NCBI GenBank assembly: GCA_965198825.1
Contig: CBDAQB010000003.1
Span: forward strand, 806,001-870,000
Direction: 5' to 3'
DNA length: 64,000 nucleotides
Origin: BOG-908 sp965198825
GTDB lineage: Bacteria > Pseudomonadota > Alphaproteobacteria > Acetobacterales > Acetobacteraceae
Part shown: positions 20,033-28,656 of the stretch, piece by piece
Position numbering within the stretch: the first letter of the stretch is position 1
Layout of the letters: each line of letters starts with the position of its first letter
Translations under genes and position numbers: made by a program
The notes under the pieces: generated by a model
What the model saw: the letters and a program-made list of their open reading frames with translations, nothing else
What the model was told of the DNA's origin: nothing
Database searches by the model: none

Positions 20033-20566
20033 ATGAGACGTCTCGCTTTATTCGCTGCTGCATCCATGTTGCCGATGGCCCCCTATGCGCGGCAGCCTTC
20101 CTTGCCTGACCCGATCGACACGCCTGGCGCAGTTAATCCGTCGATCAGTCAGGCAAATATCCGCGGCACCATCTGCCAATTGGACTGGGTGCAATCCCAC
20201 TAGCCCAGTCCTGCTTACGTTAATGCACTCAAGCTGCGCCAGCTTACCGCCTGGCAAGGATACGTCTCCCGGAGCAATCCTGACGCCTACGAGGAAGATC
20301 ACCTTATCCCGCTTGTCTTGGGCGGTGCCGCAATCGATCAGCATAATCTGTGGCCGGAGCCCTTGATCTCGGGCGATGGTTGGGACGCTGACCTGAAACG
20401 CGTTCTAGAGCGGGTTCTTCACCGGCTTGTCTGCGAGGGCCGCCTGCCTCTTGTGCTGGCGCAAAGAGCGATCGCGCTCGACTGGACAGCTTCCTATCGC
20501 CAGTTCGTCCACCCGCATAAGGCAGGTCTGAGGCATGCCGCGTTGTTGCAAAAGTCCATTGAATAA
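20033..20566 (+). pseudogene. Exported HNH-nuclease-like gene interrupted by an amber codon
   Basis: From ATG 20033 the frame runs 56 codons to TAG at 20201-20203, then continues open in the same frame for 120 codons to TAA 20566. The first part has a signal peptide and a PSISQANIRGTICQLDW segment. The second has the metal-binding-type motif YEEDHLIPLVLGGA, then NLWPEP, WDADLKRVLERVLHRLVC and AQRAIALDW, as in small exported HNH-like proteins of proteobacteria. A single base change (for example CAG to TAG) explains the break. It is probably a recent pseudogene; suppression or a sequencing error is possible. Confidence 0.82.
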
Positions 20567-20718
20567 CGAAGAAGTCTTAAGTGGCAGCTTCAAGCTTGTT
20601 CGCATCGTGGCGACCCGAAGTCGCATCGGGTTCAATTTGGCGTCTAGCCGATCGCGTCCCGAAACCCGCTCACACAGGCTGCGTTCCCGACCGCGAATCA
20701 TAAGGATGGAGGCACGTC

Positions 20719-21261
20719 ATGACGAAATTTCCGCGCTGCACTATCGCTGCGCTGGCAGCTTCAACAATGCTATGGCCGATGGCCGCAATGGCTGGTCCTT
20801 GTTCGGACGACATCGCTGCAGTGGGAAAGCAGCTTAGCCAATCTGCAGCGATGGGTCCGGTGACGTCTGGGACGCTGAGCGGCTCGAATGCGGTTGCGAA
20901 TAAGGCTGATGATAACGTTGTGACCGGTTCGAATCAGAAAGGCACTTCAGCCGACAAGCACGTGGGCGGCACGGCTGGAACCAAGGAGATGAACGCCGCC
21001 TCGAGCAACGTGGCGACGTCGGATGCTGATGTCAGGCAACAGCAGTCTGGTCATCCGACCGCGACAGGAGCGGCAATGTCAGGCGACCGGAGCAGCTCCA
21101 CTGAGACGAAGCCGAAGGGCACGATGACGAGCCAGGCGTCCGATGATCATGTCTCGAAGGCCAAAGCGGATTGGCAGAAGGCCGTCGATCTCAATGCGAA
21201 GAACGATGCGAGCTGCAAGGGCGCAATCGATCAGGCAAAGCAGGACATGCAGCGCGGCTAA
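20719..21261 (+). CDS. Exported Ser/Thr/Ala-rich protein of unknown function
   Basis: The 180-residue protein follows a GGATGGAGG ribosome site and has a signal peptide ending MAAMAG. The mature part has a cysteine pair (PCSDDIAAVGKQL near the start and NDASCKGAIDQAKQDM near the end), separated by a low-complexity, hydrophilic middle. The two conserved ends suggest a helical hairpin closed by a disulfide. I recognise no named domain. A 12-bp inverted repeat 41 nt after the stop may be its terminator. Confidence 0.7.
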   Translation: MTKFPRCTIAALAASTMLWPMAAMAGPCSDDIAAVGKQLSQSAAMGPVTSGTLSGSNAVANKADDNVVTGSNQKGTSADKHVGGTAGTKEMNAASSNVATSDADVRQQQSGHPTATGAAMSGDRSSSTETKPKGTMTSQASDDHVSKAKADWQKAVDLNAKNDASCKGAIDQAKQDMQRG

Positions 21262-21302
21262 CCCTGCCTGACATGTGCGAATCGACGAGCCTGGCATGAG
21301 AC

Positions 21303-21364
21303 ATTCGCCAAGAGAGTTGGCCCCGTATGACACTCTGCGGAGCCGACGTCGCCTCTTGGCGAAT
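21303..21364 (+). terminator. Long-stem inverted repeat, possible terminator
   Basis: A perfect 12-bp stem, ATTCGCCAAGAG (21303-21314) with CTCTTGGCGAAT (21353-21364), encloses a 38-nt loop and is followed by TTTG. It lies 41 nt after the stop of the exported protein gene and 48 nt before the next start. The weak T run makes terminator only one possibility; an operator or mRNA structure in the leader of the following gene is another. Confidence 0.5.
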
Positions 21365-21412
21365 TTTGTCCATGAGCGTTCTGCGTTGACTTGACGCATC
21401 AAGGGTTCGCGC

Positions 21413-21907
21413 ATGTTTCCTCTCTTGCCGACGATCAAACGGACTTTCCTGTCCGGGAGCATCGCCAGTCTTTCATCGACAATCACGTTGATGCTTGTCG
21501 CTCGAGTTGAGGGAAAGGCGGCTGTTCAGCCGCTCAATGCGACCAGTCATTGGCTCAACGGCGACGATGCCGCTGAGTGCAAAGAGTTCATTCTTGGTCA
21601 CACGGGCGTTGGCTACGCGACGAACCATGCCGCTTGCATCTTCTGGGCTCTGTTCTTCGAAGCCTGGCGGTCGGGCCGGCCTCCTGCGGCACCGGCCGTG
21701 ATCTTACGCGAGGCGATGGCCATGTCGGCTATCGCAGCAGCTGTCGATTATGGCGCAACCCCCAAGCGCTTTACCCCAGGTTGGGAGTTGGTGCTGTCGA
21801 AAAGCGGCATGGCTGTCGTCTACGGCGGGCTCGCACTTGGGTTGGCCGCCGGTTCCCTGATGACGCAGGCCAAGCGGCCCGGCGTCGCCAAGAACGATTG
21901 GATCTAG
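21413..21907 (+). CDS. Hypothetical integral membrane protein
   Basis: The 164-residue protein has about four moderately hydrophobic segments (near 14-30, 66-80, 92-106 and 130-150) and a conserved-looking GHTGVGYATNHAACIFWALFFE stretch with two histidines. The C-terminus is short and polar. I do not recognise a named family, though such proteins occur widely in alphaproteobacteria. Its stop overlaps by 4 nt the stop of a convergent minus-strand gene. Confidence 0.7.
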   Translation: MFPLLPTIKRTFLSGSIASLSSTITLMLVARVEGKAAVQPLNATSHWLNGDDAAECKEFILGHTGVGYATNHAACIFWALFFEAWRSGRPPAAPAVILREAMAMSAIAAAVDYGATPKRFTPGWELVLSKSGMAVVYGGLALGLAAGSLMTQAKRPGVAKNDWI

Positions 21908-22200
21908 GCCGGTGATCCGGTGCCAGCGCTGCATTTCGCATTGATGGTTTGGAAGACGTCGAACTTGCCGAGAAAGACCTTGTTCGGGAGGATCATCATG
22001 CCGGCCTTCAACTCGATCTTTGGCGCTTCTCCGTCGCCGCCCGAACCGACTGATGTATCTTGAAGAACATGCCAAGCGCCCGTCTGTGCGATTTTGAAGA
22101 AGTCCTTGCAGTTTACTGAAAGCGGCGGTGGATCCGCGTAGGCTGTTCCCGCACAAGCCAGGCTGGTAGCGAACGTCGCGGCTGCGATTATCTTGTGCAT
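21904..22200 (-). CDS. Small exported hypothetical protein
   Basis: The 98-residue product has a typical signal peptide (MHKIIAAATFATSLACAGTAYA) and a mature part of about 76 residues with two cysteines, probably a disulfide-bonded periplasmic protein. No named domain is recognised. It is convergent with the preceding membrane protein gene and divergent from the radical SAM gene. Confidence 0.65.
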   Translation of the reverse strand: MHKIIAAATFATSLACAGTAYADPPPLSVNCKDFFKIAQTGAWHVLQDTSVGSGGDGEAPKIELKAGMMILPNKVFLGKFDVFQTINAKCSAGTGSPA

Positions 22201-22310
22201 CTACCAGGTTCCCATCGAGCGTTGCGGCTGTCTGATCCTTAAGGAACCTCGGATGCCGCGGTTCCTCGCGGCTTTCTCGACAAAGGCGATGTCGCCACGA
22301 TGTTTGGCTG

Positions 22311-23354
22311 ATGGCTCAACCTTGGATCCCTCGAACCGTGCTTGCCACTCCAGCGGCGTTGGCGTTGCCTGGAGGCACGGCTATCGTCGCACGTGCGGCC
22401 GCGCTGGGATCAAAGGTGGTGGCGCTCCGCTCCGACAGGCTTTCCGGTTTGCCGGACGCCTATCGAGACGCCAAGCGCACGCTTGCTGTCGTAACCGCCA
22501 GCCCAAGCCGGCGCCGGCTTCAGCCTATCCCGCCTTCGGCCGACTGGCGTTTCGACCTCGCCGAGGGCTGCCCGGCCCATTGCACCTACTGCTACCTCGC
22601 GGGTTCGCTGGCAGGGCCGCCGATCATACGCACCTACGCCAACCTCGAGGAAATACTTGCGGAACTTCCGCCGGCGGTAGGGCAAGGCGGGGTGACCTCC
22701 ACCTCCTCAGCGCGTGCGCACGAGGGAACCACCTTCGAGTGTTCCTGCTACACAGACCCGCTCGCGTTGGAACATCTGACCGGACATCTTGCCGCCTGCA
22801 TCACGCAGTTTGGTGCGTGGGAGGCGCCGGTGCAGCTGAGGTTCACGACGAAGTTCGATGCTGTGGCACCCTTGCTGGCGCTGCCGCACAATGGGCGCAC
22901 GCGCGTTCGCTTCTCTGTCAATGCGCGAGGCGCCGAACGCCACGAAGGCGGCGCCTCTCGCATGCCACAGCGCCTTGCTGCGCTACGGGCCATGGCCATG
23001 GCCGGCTATCCGGTCGGGCTGACGGTCGCCCCGATTTTGCGCCTGCCCGATTGGCGCGACGCCTACGACAGGCTGTTTGCAGACATTGCCGCCGCGCTGG
23101 AGGGTGTGCCCGGCGTCGATCTCACCGCGGAACTCATTACCCACCGTTTCACCCCGAAGTCGAAGGGCGTCCTGACCGGCTGGTATCCCGGCAGCCCGCT
23201 TGACATGGATGAGGCGAAAAGGAGCCGCAAAACAACGAAGTTTGGCTCGATCAAGTATGTGTTTCCGCGCGACGAGATGGTCGAGATGCGCACCGCAATA
23301 GAGTTATCGCTCCAGCGGTGGCTGCCCAGGGCGACTATCCTTTACTGGACCTGA
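22311..23354 (+). CDS. Spore photoproduct lyase-like radical SAM protein
   Basis: The 347-residue protein has the radical SAM cluster motif GCPAHCTYCYL with cysteines near residues 87, 91 and 94, within an SplB-like context: DLAEGCPAHCTYCYLAGSL, FECSCYTDPLALEHLTG, LRFTTKFDAV, RVRFSVNA and the C-terminal ITHRFTPKSKG. Spore photoproduct lyase reverses the thymine dimer formed in spores, but this subgroup occurs in bacteria that do not sporulate, where the substrate is unproven; DNA repair is a reasonable guess. ATG 22311 gives normal family length. Confidence 0.88.
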   Translation: MAQPWIPRTVLATPAALALPGGTAIVARAAALGSKVVALRSDRLSGLPDAYRDAKRTLAVVTASPSRRRLQPIPPSADWRFDLAEGCPAHCTYCYLAGSLAGPPIIRTYANLEEILAELPPAVGQGGVTSTSSARAHEGTTFECSCYTDPLALEHLTGHLAACITQFGAWEAPVQLRFTTKFDAVAPLLALPHNGRTRVRFSVNARGAERHEGGASRMPQRLAALRAMAMAGYPVGLTVAPILRLPDWRDAYDRLFADIAAALEGVPGVDLTAELITHRFTPKSKGVLTGWYPGSPLDMDEAKRSRKTTKFGSIKYVFPRDEMVEMRTAIELSLQRWLPRATILYWT

Positions 23355-23554
23355 CAACGCGCTCGGCAATGGGCCGAGTGCTGGGTTTTTATCTCGGTCA
23401 GGTTGGCTGATGCGGACGGCACCAGTTTTCGTCGTGGCAGACGTTCAGGATTTTTGTACGAACGACTCGCCGAGCACGCCGTTGGCGGATATGACATTTT
23501 GGCGGCACATCCGGTTTTGAGGATGGGGCTGTTTGAAGGATTTGGCATACCGGA

Positions 23555-23887
23555 TTGCGCCTGATTTCACCCACCGAGGCCAAAAAGGCCTATGACATAC
23601 TCATTCGAGCAGCCGGTGCGTCCGCCGCGCCAGAGAGCGCGAACGAATTCATCCATCATGTGGCCCATCCCTACGACCCGGCGGGAGAGTATCGATTTTG
23701 CGGATTGCTGGGCCTGGGTGGAAAGTTTCGTAACGAGGTTCAAACGCCGCACGTGACCTGCTACCCGGAGGATATGAACGAGGGCGCAAGGTCGATCATC
23801 AGCACGACAAACGCCCTGCTTGCCGCCCTCTTTTCGTCCATCGACGAGGCGCAAACCCCTGAGCAAAAGGAAAGTCTGGAGGTCTAA
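23555..23887 (+). CDS. Hypothetical protein
   Basis: The frame opens at TTG 23555 after an in-frame stop 18 nt upstream and codes for 110 residues, beginning MRLISPTEAKKAYDILIRAA. It has mixed charged composition, one FCGLLGLGGKFRNEV stretch and no signal or membrane segment. I recognise no family. The start is weak (TTG, ribosome site GAAGGA about 14 nt away), so the 5' end is uncertain. A palindromic arm lies 33 nt beyond its stop. Confidence 0.45.
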   Translation: MRLISPTEAKKAYDILIRAAGASAAPESANEFIHHVAHPYDPAGEYRFCGLLGLGGKFRNEVQTPHVTCYPEDMNEGARSIISTTNALLAALFSSIDEAQTPEQKESLEV

Positions 23888-23920
23888 CCGGCAACAAGCC
23901 TCAGGCCGAATGTAAGGTCG

Positions 23921-23955
23921 CAAAAGTTTTTTGGTTCTTTTTTTCAAAAAAGAAC
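23921..23955. repeat. A/T-rich palindromic element, copy D (single arm)
   Basis: A right-type arm CAAAAGTTTTTTG followed by the hairpin GTTCTTTTTTTCAAAAAAGAAC (G-C closing pair). It ends 15 nt before the stop of the minus-strand gene 23971-24240. No left arm is present after the convergent plus-strand gene. Confidence 0.88.
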
Positions 23956-23970
23956 TGCTTTCTTCCCTCC

Positions 23971-24240
23971 CTAAAGCGCCGCGAAAGTCTGTCCGATCTG
24001 CGCCATGTGGCGGTGCCGCGCGGCAAGGGCGGCCGCGGCGAGTTCGGCCTCCTCGAGCGTCTTGGTGGCTTCGCCGTGCTTGGCTTGCCAGGCCTGGTAT
24101 TCCGGATCGACTGGGTCGGGGAAGAGGATCCAGCGCGCGTCCGACCAGGCTTCGCGTATGTCGGCCACGTGGGTGGCGCCGCGCGACACCACGATCGATG
24201 CGGCGAATGTTGCAATGACGTGTTCTGCTGCAAGGGACAT
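23971..24240 (-). CDS. Small hypothetical protein
   Basis: The 89-residue product (ATG 24240, weak GGGAAG ribosome site) is mainly helical by composition: a hydrophobic N-terminal patch AEHVIATFAASIVVSRG, then WSDARWILFPDPVDPEY and an Ala/Glu-rich helix. No known domain. The stop lies 15 nt from palindromic arm D, which supports that this is a real transcribed gene. Confidence 0.55.
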   Translation of the reverse strand: MSLAAEHVIATFAASIVVSRGATHVADIREAWSDARWILFPDPVDPEYQAWQAKHGEATKTLEEAELAAAALAARHRHMAQIGQTFAAL

Positions 24241-24360
24241 CGTTTTGCTTCCCGCTCTTTCGCGTGCTGCCAGGATAAGGTGGGATTACTCCAGGTTGCA
24301 ACGTTCATCGTGCTGGAAGGTTGTCATGCTGCCGCGGGCGCTGGTTGAAGCGGGGGAGCA

Positions 24361-25218
24361 ATGAACCGGATGCGAAGCCTGGTCCTTATGGTGGTGTTTT
24401 CGATTTGCGCCTCTGGGACCGCTCATGCGGCTGACCGCAGTTTCATGACGAGCGATGGGGTGCGGCTGCATTACACGGACACGGGGCGCGGCCATGTGAT
24501 CGTGCTGGTGCCCGGTTGGACCATGCCTGGCTGGATATTCGACAGGCAAATCCAGGCATTCTCGCGCGCGTATCGGGTGATCGCGTTCGATCCGCGTTCG
24601 CAGGGCGATAGCGAGATCGCGCCGTCCGGCCACGAGCCGTTCCGGCGTGGGCGGGACATTGCCGAGTTGCTCGGGCAGGTGGGAGATCCCGCACCCCTGC
24701 TGCTCGGGTGGTCGCTGGGGGTGCTCGACGTGCTCTCCTATGTGCATCAGTTCGGCGACGCGCGGATTGCCGGCCTGGTGCTGGTGGATAATTCGGTGGG
24801 CGAGGAGCCGGCGCCTGTGGCGCAGAGAGGGCCGCGCTTGCGGCGGCCGAGACGGCCGGCATCGCGGGAGGCGGCCATGCACGCTTTCGTGGTGAGCATG
24901 TTCCGCACGCCGCAGTCATTGGACTATATCGACCGGCTGACCGAGACGGCGCTTCGGACGCCGCCCGAGGCGGCTGCGGCGCTGCTGAATTACCAGGTGC
25001 CGAGGAGCTTCTGGAAAGAAGGCGTCTATGCCACCAACAAGCCGGTGCTGTATCTGGTGACGCCGCGGCTTGCCGGGCAGGCCGATAATCTGGCTGCGCA
25101 TCATCCGGGGGCGGAGAGCGTGGTGTTGCAAGGGGTGGGGCACGCGATGTTCGTGGATGATTCGAATCGTTTCGATGGCTTAGTCTTGGATTTTGTCCGA
25201 AGACGCCTGTGGCATTAG
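24361..25218 (+). CDS. Exported alpha/beta hydrolase
   Basis: The 285-residue protein has a GGGGGAG ribosome site and a signal peptide ending GTAHA, then an alpha/beta hydrolase domain: LVPGWTMPGWIFDRQ, RVIAFDPRSQGDSE, nucleophile elbow GWSLGVLD (Ser near residue 118) and terminal histidine in GVGHAMFVDD. The substrate is unknown. It is the first gene of a unit with a polytopic spermidine-synthase-like protein (13 nt downstream) and a Tat-type methyltransferase. Confidence 0.87.
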   Translation: MNRMRSLVLMVVFSICASGTAHAADRSFMTSDGVRLHYTDTGRGHVIVLVPGWTMPGWIFDRQIQAFSRAYRVIAFDPRSQGDSEIAPSGHEPFRRGRDIAELLGQVGDPAPLLLGWSLGVLDVLSYVHQFGDARIAGLVLVDNSVGEEPAPVAQRGPRLRRPRRPASREAAMHAFVVSMFRTPQSLDYIDRLTETALRTPPEAAAALLNYQVPRSFWKEGVYATNKPVLYLVTPRLAGQADNLAAHHPGAESVVLQGVGHAMFVDDSNRFDGLVLDFVRRRLWH

Positions 25219-25231
25219 CGGTGCCCTGAAA

Positions 25232-27673
25232 ATGGAAGCCTGGGGCCGACGGTCTCAGCGAAGTCCAGGGGCAGAGACCCTGGTCGTGCCTTTCTCGTCT
25301 CTCTTCCTGGTCTCCGCAGGCGCCGTAGGCTTTGAAATAGCCCTCACCCGCTATTTCGCCGTCGCGACGTGGTCGGAGTATGGCTACTGGGTCATTTCGA
25401 TCGTGCTGGCGGGCTTTGCGTTCAGCGGGGTGGCGCTGGCGGTCGCGCGGGAATGGTTCGGCAGGCATGCGGCGCTCTGGCTGGCGGTGTTGCCGCCGCT
25501 GCTCGTGCTATGCGCAGCGGGGGGTTATTGGGCGGCGACGGTCAACCCGTTCAATCCTCTGCAGTTGCAGAACCAGGCAACCCTGGGTGCGCAGCTTTGG
25601 AACATTGCCGGCTATTACGCGGCTTTCCTGCCTTTCTATGCCTTGGCTGGCCTGTTCATCGGGCTGTGTTTCATGGCCGATCCTGGGCGTATAGGGCGGA
25701 TCTACGGCACCGATCTGGTTGGCGCGGGATGCGGTGCGCTGCTCGTGCTTCTGCTGATGTTCGTGGTTCCGCCGTTCCGGCTGGTGGCGTGCCTGCTCGT
25801 GCCGCTGGCGGTGGCGGGCGCGTGCATGCGGCCGCGCGGACCGGCAATCGTTGCAAGCTTGTTGTCGTTGATGCTGGGTGAGGGGTTGCTGCTCGGACAG
25901 GACCGCGCGGCGATCAACGATTTCAAGGCGGTCTATGCACCGTTGCACGTGCAGAACAGCCGGACTTTGGCGGTGCTGCCGCGGGCGAGCGGGCTTTACA
26001 TGCTGCTCGATGATTTCACCGAACGCGTCGATACCGACGTGTCGAACAATGCGGGCGCCTTGGGATTTTCGGAGCCGCCGACATCGTTGGGGCTTTACCG
26101 GGACGGCAATCGGATCGCTTCGTTGCCGCGTGGCGCGGTTGCAGCCGGGTATGCGGGAGGCACGCTGGCGGCGCTGCCTTACAGCCTGCTCCCACATCCG
26201 CGCGTGTTGCTGGCGGGAGCGTCGGGCGGGTTCCGGATCATGGAAGCGGCGAAACTCGGGGCTGCTTCGGTGGATGCGTCCGAGCCGGAGCCTTTGTTGT
26301 TGAAGAGTATCCGCGAAGGCCTTGCGGCGTCGCCGGCGATGGCGCTGCCAGGTGGCGCTCGGCTGCTGGCCGATCCGCCATTGGCGCTTGCCGCGCGTGG
26401 GACGGTTTATGATCTCGTCGATGTGTCGGGCGACTTCGTCGACTCCGCGGAGGCGAACGCGACCAGCCTGTCGGCGGAGGCGATCGCCGCCTACGTGAAA
26501 GCGGTGCGGCCGGCCGGCCTCGTTTCCATTCCCATTTCCATACGTGAGTTCCCGGCTTACGCGACCCGCATGCTGGTGACAGTGCGGGAGGCGCTGCGGC
26601 AGGCCGGCGTGGCCGATGCGGCTCGGCACGTGGTGGTTTACCGCTCTGCCTGGAACGTGCGGATACTGGCTTCGCCGGCGGTTTTCGACGCGGCGCGTAT
26701 CGCGGCCGTGCGGGCGTGGTGCGACGCGCGCAGCTTCGATGTTTCTTACTATCCCGGCATGGATCCGGTGGCCGCGCGGGCGGGGATCTACAATGATTTG
26801 CCTGCCGTGTCCTTCGAGGATGCGCAGGTGACGTCGGGCGAGGGCCTGCATGACGCAGTGGCGGACGAGGCGGGGTTGGTATTGGCGGGAAAGTTGCCTG
26901 CGTCGGCGCGCAGCTTCGATCTCTCGCCGGTGACACTAGACCGGCCGGCGCTGAATGCAGTGCTGCGGCTGTCTGGTCTCGGCACCATTCTGCAGCGGCT
27001 CGAAGTGCTGCCTCAGGGTGAGGTGGGGCCCCTGGTGAATGTCGCGGTGCTGGCGCAGGCGGTGGTGATCGCGCTGCTGGTGCTGGCGGTGCCGTTGGCG
27101 GCCGGGTCGCGCCTCGGAGGCGGGGCGGGATTGGCCCGGCCGGCGGTGTTTTTCCCGGCGCTGGGGCTCGGCTTCCTGATGATCGAAATCGCGGCGATCG
27201 AGGGGGCGAGCTTCCTGCTCACCGACCGCACGCTGGCGTTCGCGCTGGTGCTGACGTCGATGCTGATCTTCTCCGGGCTTGGCGCCATGACGGCAGGGCG
27301 TTTTGCGCCGGGTCGGGCGATGGCTGTCGCGACCGGGGGCATCGTGTTGTGGTGCCTGCTCATGCTGGCGATCCTGCCTGGTGCGCTGATCCCGGCGCTC
27401 GGCTTCGGGCTTGCCATGCGCATCCTGCTTGTCATGCTGGTGGTGGCGCCGGTGTCGTTCGCGCTAGGCATGCCGTTTCCGCTCGGGCTCGGACAATTGG
27501 GTGGCGGGAGCGCGCTGCCGTGGGCGTGGGGGCTGAATGGCGCGTTTTCCGTGGTGGCGACGCCACTGGCGAACCTGATTGCGCTGGAAGCGGGGCACGC
27601 GCGGCTTCTTCAGGCGGCCATTGTGCTGTATGGGCTGGCTTTCGTTACTTTCCCGAACAGGCGCCCGACATGA
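25232..27673 (+). CDS. Polytopic membrane protein with spermidine-synthase-like domain
   Basis: The 813-residue protein has a block of about six membrane helices (residues about 20-215), a central soluble domain (about 290-595) and a second helical block (about 605-810) with PFPLGLGQLG. The soluble part includes a Rossmann-type nucleotide motif VLLAGASGGFRIMEAAKLGA followed by DASEPEP, as in spermidine synthase and related SAM-binding proteins. Whether it makes polyamines is unknown; such membrane fusions are often annotated only by fold. I start at ATG 25232, since an upstream TTG would overlap the hydrolase gene. The stop overlaps the next gene (ATGA). Confidence 0.82.
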   Translation: MEAWGRRSQRSPGAETLVVPFSSLFLVSAGAVGFEIALTRYFAVATWSEYGYWVISIVLAGFAFSGVALAVAREWFGRHAALWLAVLPPLLVLCAAGGYWAATVNPFNPLQLQNQATLGAQLWNIAGYYAAFLPFYALAGLFIGLCFMADPGRIGRIYGTDLVGAGCGALLVLLLMFVVPPFRLVACLLVPLAVAGACMRPRGPAIVASLLSLMLGEGLLLGQDRAAINDFKAVYAPLHVQNSRTLAVLPRASGLYMLLDDFTERVDTDVSNNAGALGFSEPPTSLGLYRDGNRIASLPRGAVAAGYAGGTLAALPYSLLPHPRVLLAGASGGFRIMEAAKLGAASVDASEPEPLLLKSIREGLAASPAMALPGGARLLADPPLALAARGTVYDLVDVSGDFVDSAEANATSLSAEAIAAYVKAVRPAGLVSIPISIREFPAYATRMLVTVREALRQAGVADAARHVVVYRSAWNVRILASPAVFDAARIAAVRAWCDARSFDVSYYPGMDPVAARAGIYNDLPAVSFEDAQVTSGEGLHDAVADEAGLVLAGKLPASARSFDLSPVTLDRPALNAVLRLSGLGTILQRLEVLPQGEVGPLVNVAVLAQAVVIALLVLAVPLAAGSRLGGGAGLARPAVFFPALGLGFLMIEIAAIEGASFLLTDRTLAFALVLTSMLIFSGLGAMTAGRFAPGRAMAVATGGIVLWCLLMLAILPGALIPALGFGLAMRILLVMLVVAPVSFALGMPFPLGLGQLGGGSALPWAWGLNGAFSVVATPLANLIALEAGHARLLQAAIVLYGLAFVTFPNRRPT

Positions 27674-28533
27674 TGTCTCCGACCACGATAACCAGGCGCG
27701 GCCTGATTGCGACTGCGGCTGCGTGCGCCGCCATGCCGCGCGCCCGCGCCGACGAAGGCTGGAACCGCCAGACCTACGAAGAGGCGATGGCGAAATCAGG
27801 CCGCCATGTGAGCCTCTCCGACGAGCAGTTCGCCGCCATTCAGGCACGCAAGCCGGCGGCCATGCGCATGATCGAGCAGTATCTCACGTCGCACCTCGGC
27901 CACGCCGATCCGGCTGTGCTCAAAGCATTCGAGACCGTGCCGCGCGAATATTTTCACTATCTCTACGAAGAACATCGCGCGACGCCAGGCGAGGCCTACG
28001 AGAGCAACCCGAAGCCATGGGCGCTCGGCTATGGCTCGGCTCTCTCGGATTATCTCGGCCAGGCCTACATGACTCAGGTTTGCCAGCCGAAGGCAGGCGA
28101 CAGCACGCTGGAGATCGGCACTGGTAGCGGCTTCCAGAGCGCGGTGCTCTCGCGCATCGTCGCGCACAGCCGCTCGATCGAAATCATCGAGCCGCTCGGA
28201 CATGCGGTGGACAAGATCTGGGCGCCGCTCGGCTACACGAACGTGGAAGGCCGCGTCGGCGACGGATATTACGGCTGGCCGGAAGTGCAGGAAGGTTTCG
28301 ATATCATCATCGTCACCTGTGCCGCCCAATACGCCCCGCCGAAGCTGTTCACGCAGCTCAAGCCGGGCGGTCGGATGATCATTCCCATTGGGCAACCGTT
28401 CAAGCGCGGGCAGTTCCTTTATGTTTACACAAAGGATGCCGAGGGGAAGGTGCATTCGCGCAAGGATGTCGGGGTGTTCTTCATTCCGATGACCGGCGCT
28501 ATGATGAAGATGCCTAAGCCTGAGGGAAGTTAA
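27670..28533 (+). CDS. Protein-L-isoaspartate methyltransferase-like protein with Tat signal
   Basis: The 287-residue product starts in the preceding stop (ATGA). Residues about 7-29, TTITRRGLIATAAACAAMP to ARA, look like a twin-arginine signal peptide. The rest is a PCMT-type SAM methyltransferase: LEIGTGSGFQSAVLSRIV (motif I), DIIIVTCAAQYAPPKLF and LKPGGRMIIPIGQ. PCMT normally repairs isoaspartyl residues in the cytoplasm; export is unexpected because the cofactor SAM is cytoplasmic. The arginine pair could also be an uncleaved anchor. It ends before a cluster of hairpins. Confidence 0.85.
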   Translation: MMSPTTITRRGLIATAAACAAMPRARADEGWNRQTYEEAMAKSGRHVSLSDEQFAAIQARKPAAMRMIEQYLTSHLGHADPAVLKAFETVPREYFHYLYEEHRATPGEAYESNPKPWALGYGSALSDYLGQAYMTQVCQPKAGDSTLEIGTGSGFQSAVLSRIVAHSRSIEIIEPLGHAVDKIWAPLGYTNVEGRVGDGYYGWPEVQEGFDIIIVTCAAQYAPPKLFTQLKPGGRMIIPIGQPFKRGQFLYVYTKDAEGKVHSRKDVGVFFIPMTGAMMKMPKPEGS

Positions 28534-28542
28534 GGAAGGCCA

Positions 28543-28618
28543 GGGGCTCTGCCCCCTCGCCACCGGCGCTTGAACCGGTGGCGCTCTGGTGGCGAGCCCG
28601 CTGGGGCCTGGAGGCCCC
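28543..28618. terminator. Cluster of three GC-rich hairpins between convergent genes
   Basis: Three dyads follow each other: GGGGC-TCT-GCCCC (28543-28555), CGCCACCGG with CCGGTGGCG around 8 nt (28558-28583), and GGGGCC-TGGA-GGCCCC (28603-28618). They sit 9 nt after the methyltransferase stop and 38 nt before the stop of the convergent ATPase gene. No T run follows, so Rho-independent termination is uncertain; a bidirectional barrier or mRNA stabiliser is likely. Confidence 0.6.
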
Positions 28619-28656
28619 AAACCCCCGTTCACTTGTTCCGCCCCTAAACGGCGTTG

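Noticed and set aside
22193..23203. 336-codon plus-strand frame overlapping the radical SAM gene
   Set aside because: The alternative frame gives Arg/Cys-rich protein without motifs; the frame starting at 22311 has the complete SPL-like sequence.
18597..24300. Integrated element bounded by tRNA-Ala
   Set aside because: No integrase, no duplicated tRNA 3' end and no phage or plasmid genes could be found, so I keep only a weak suggestion of an accessory stretch.
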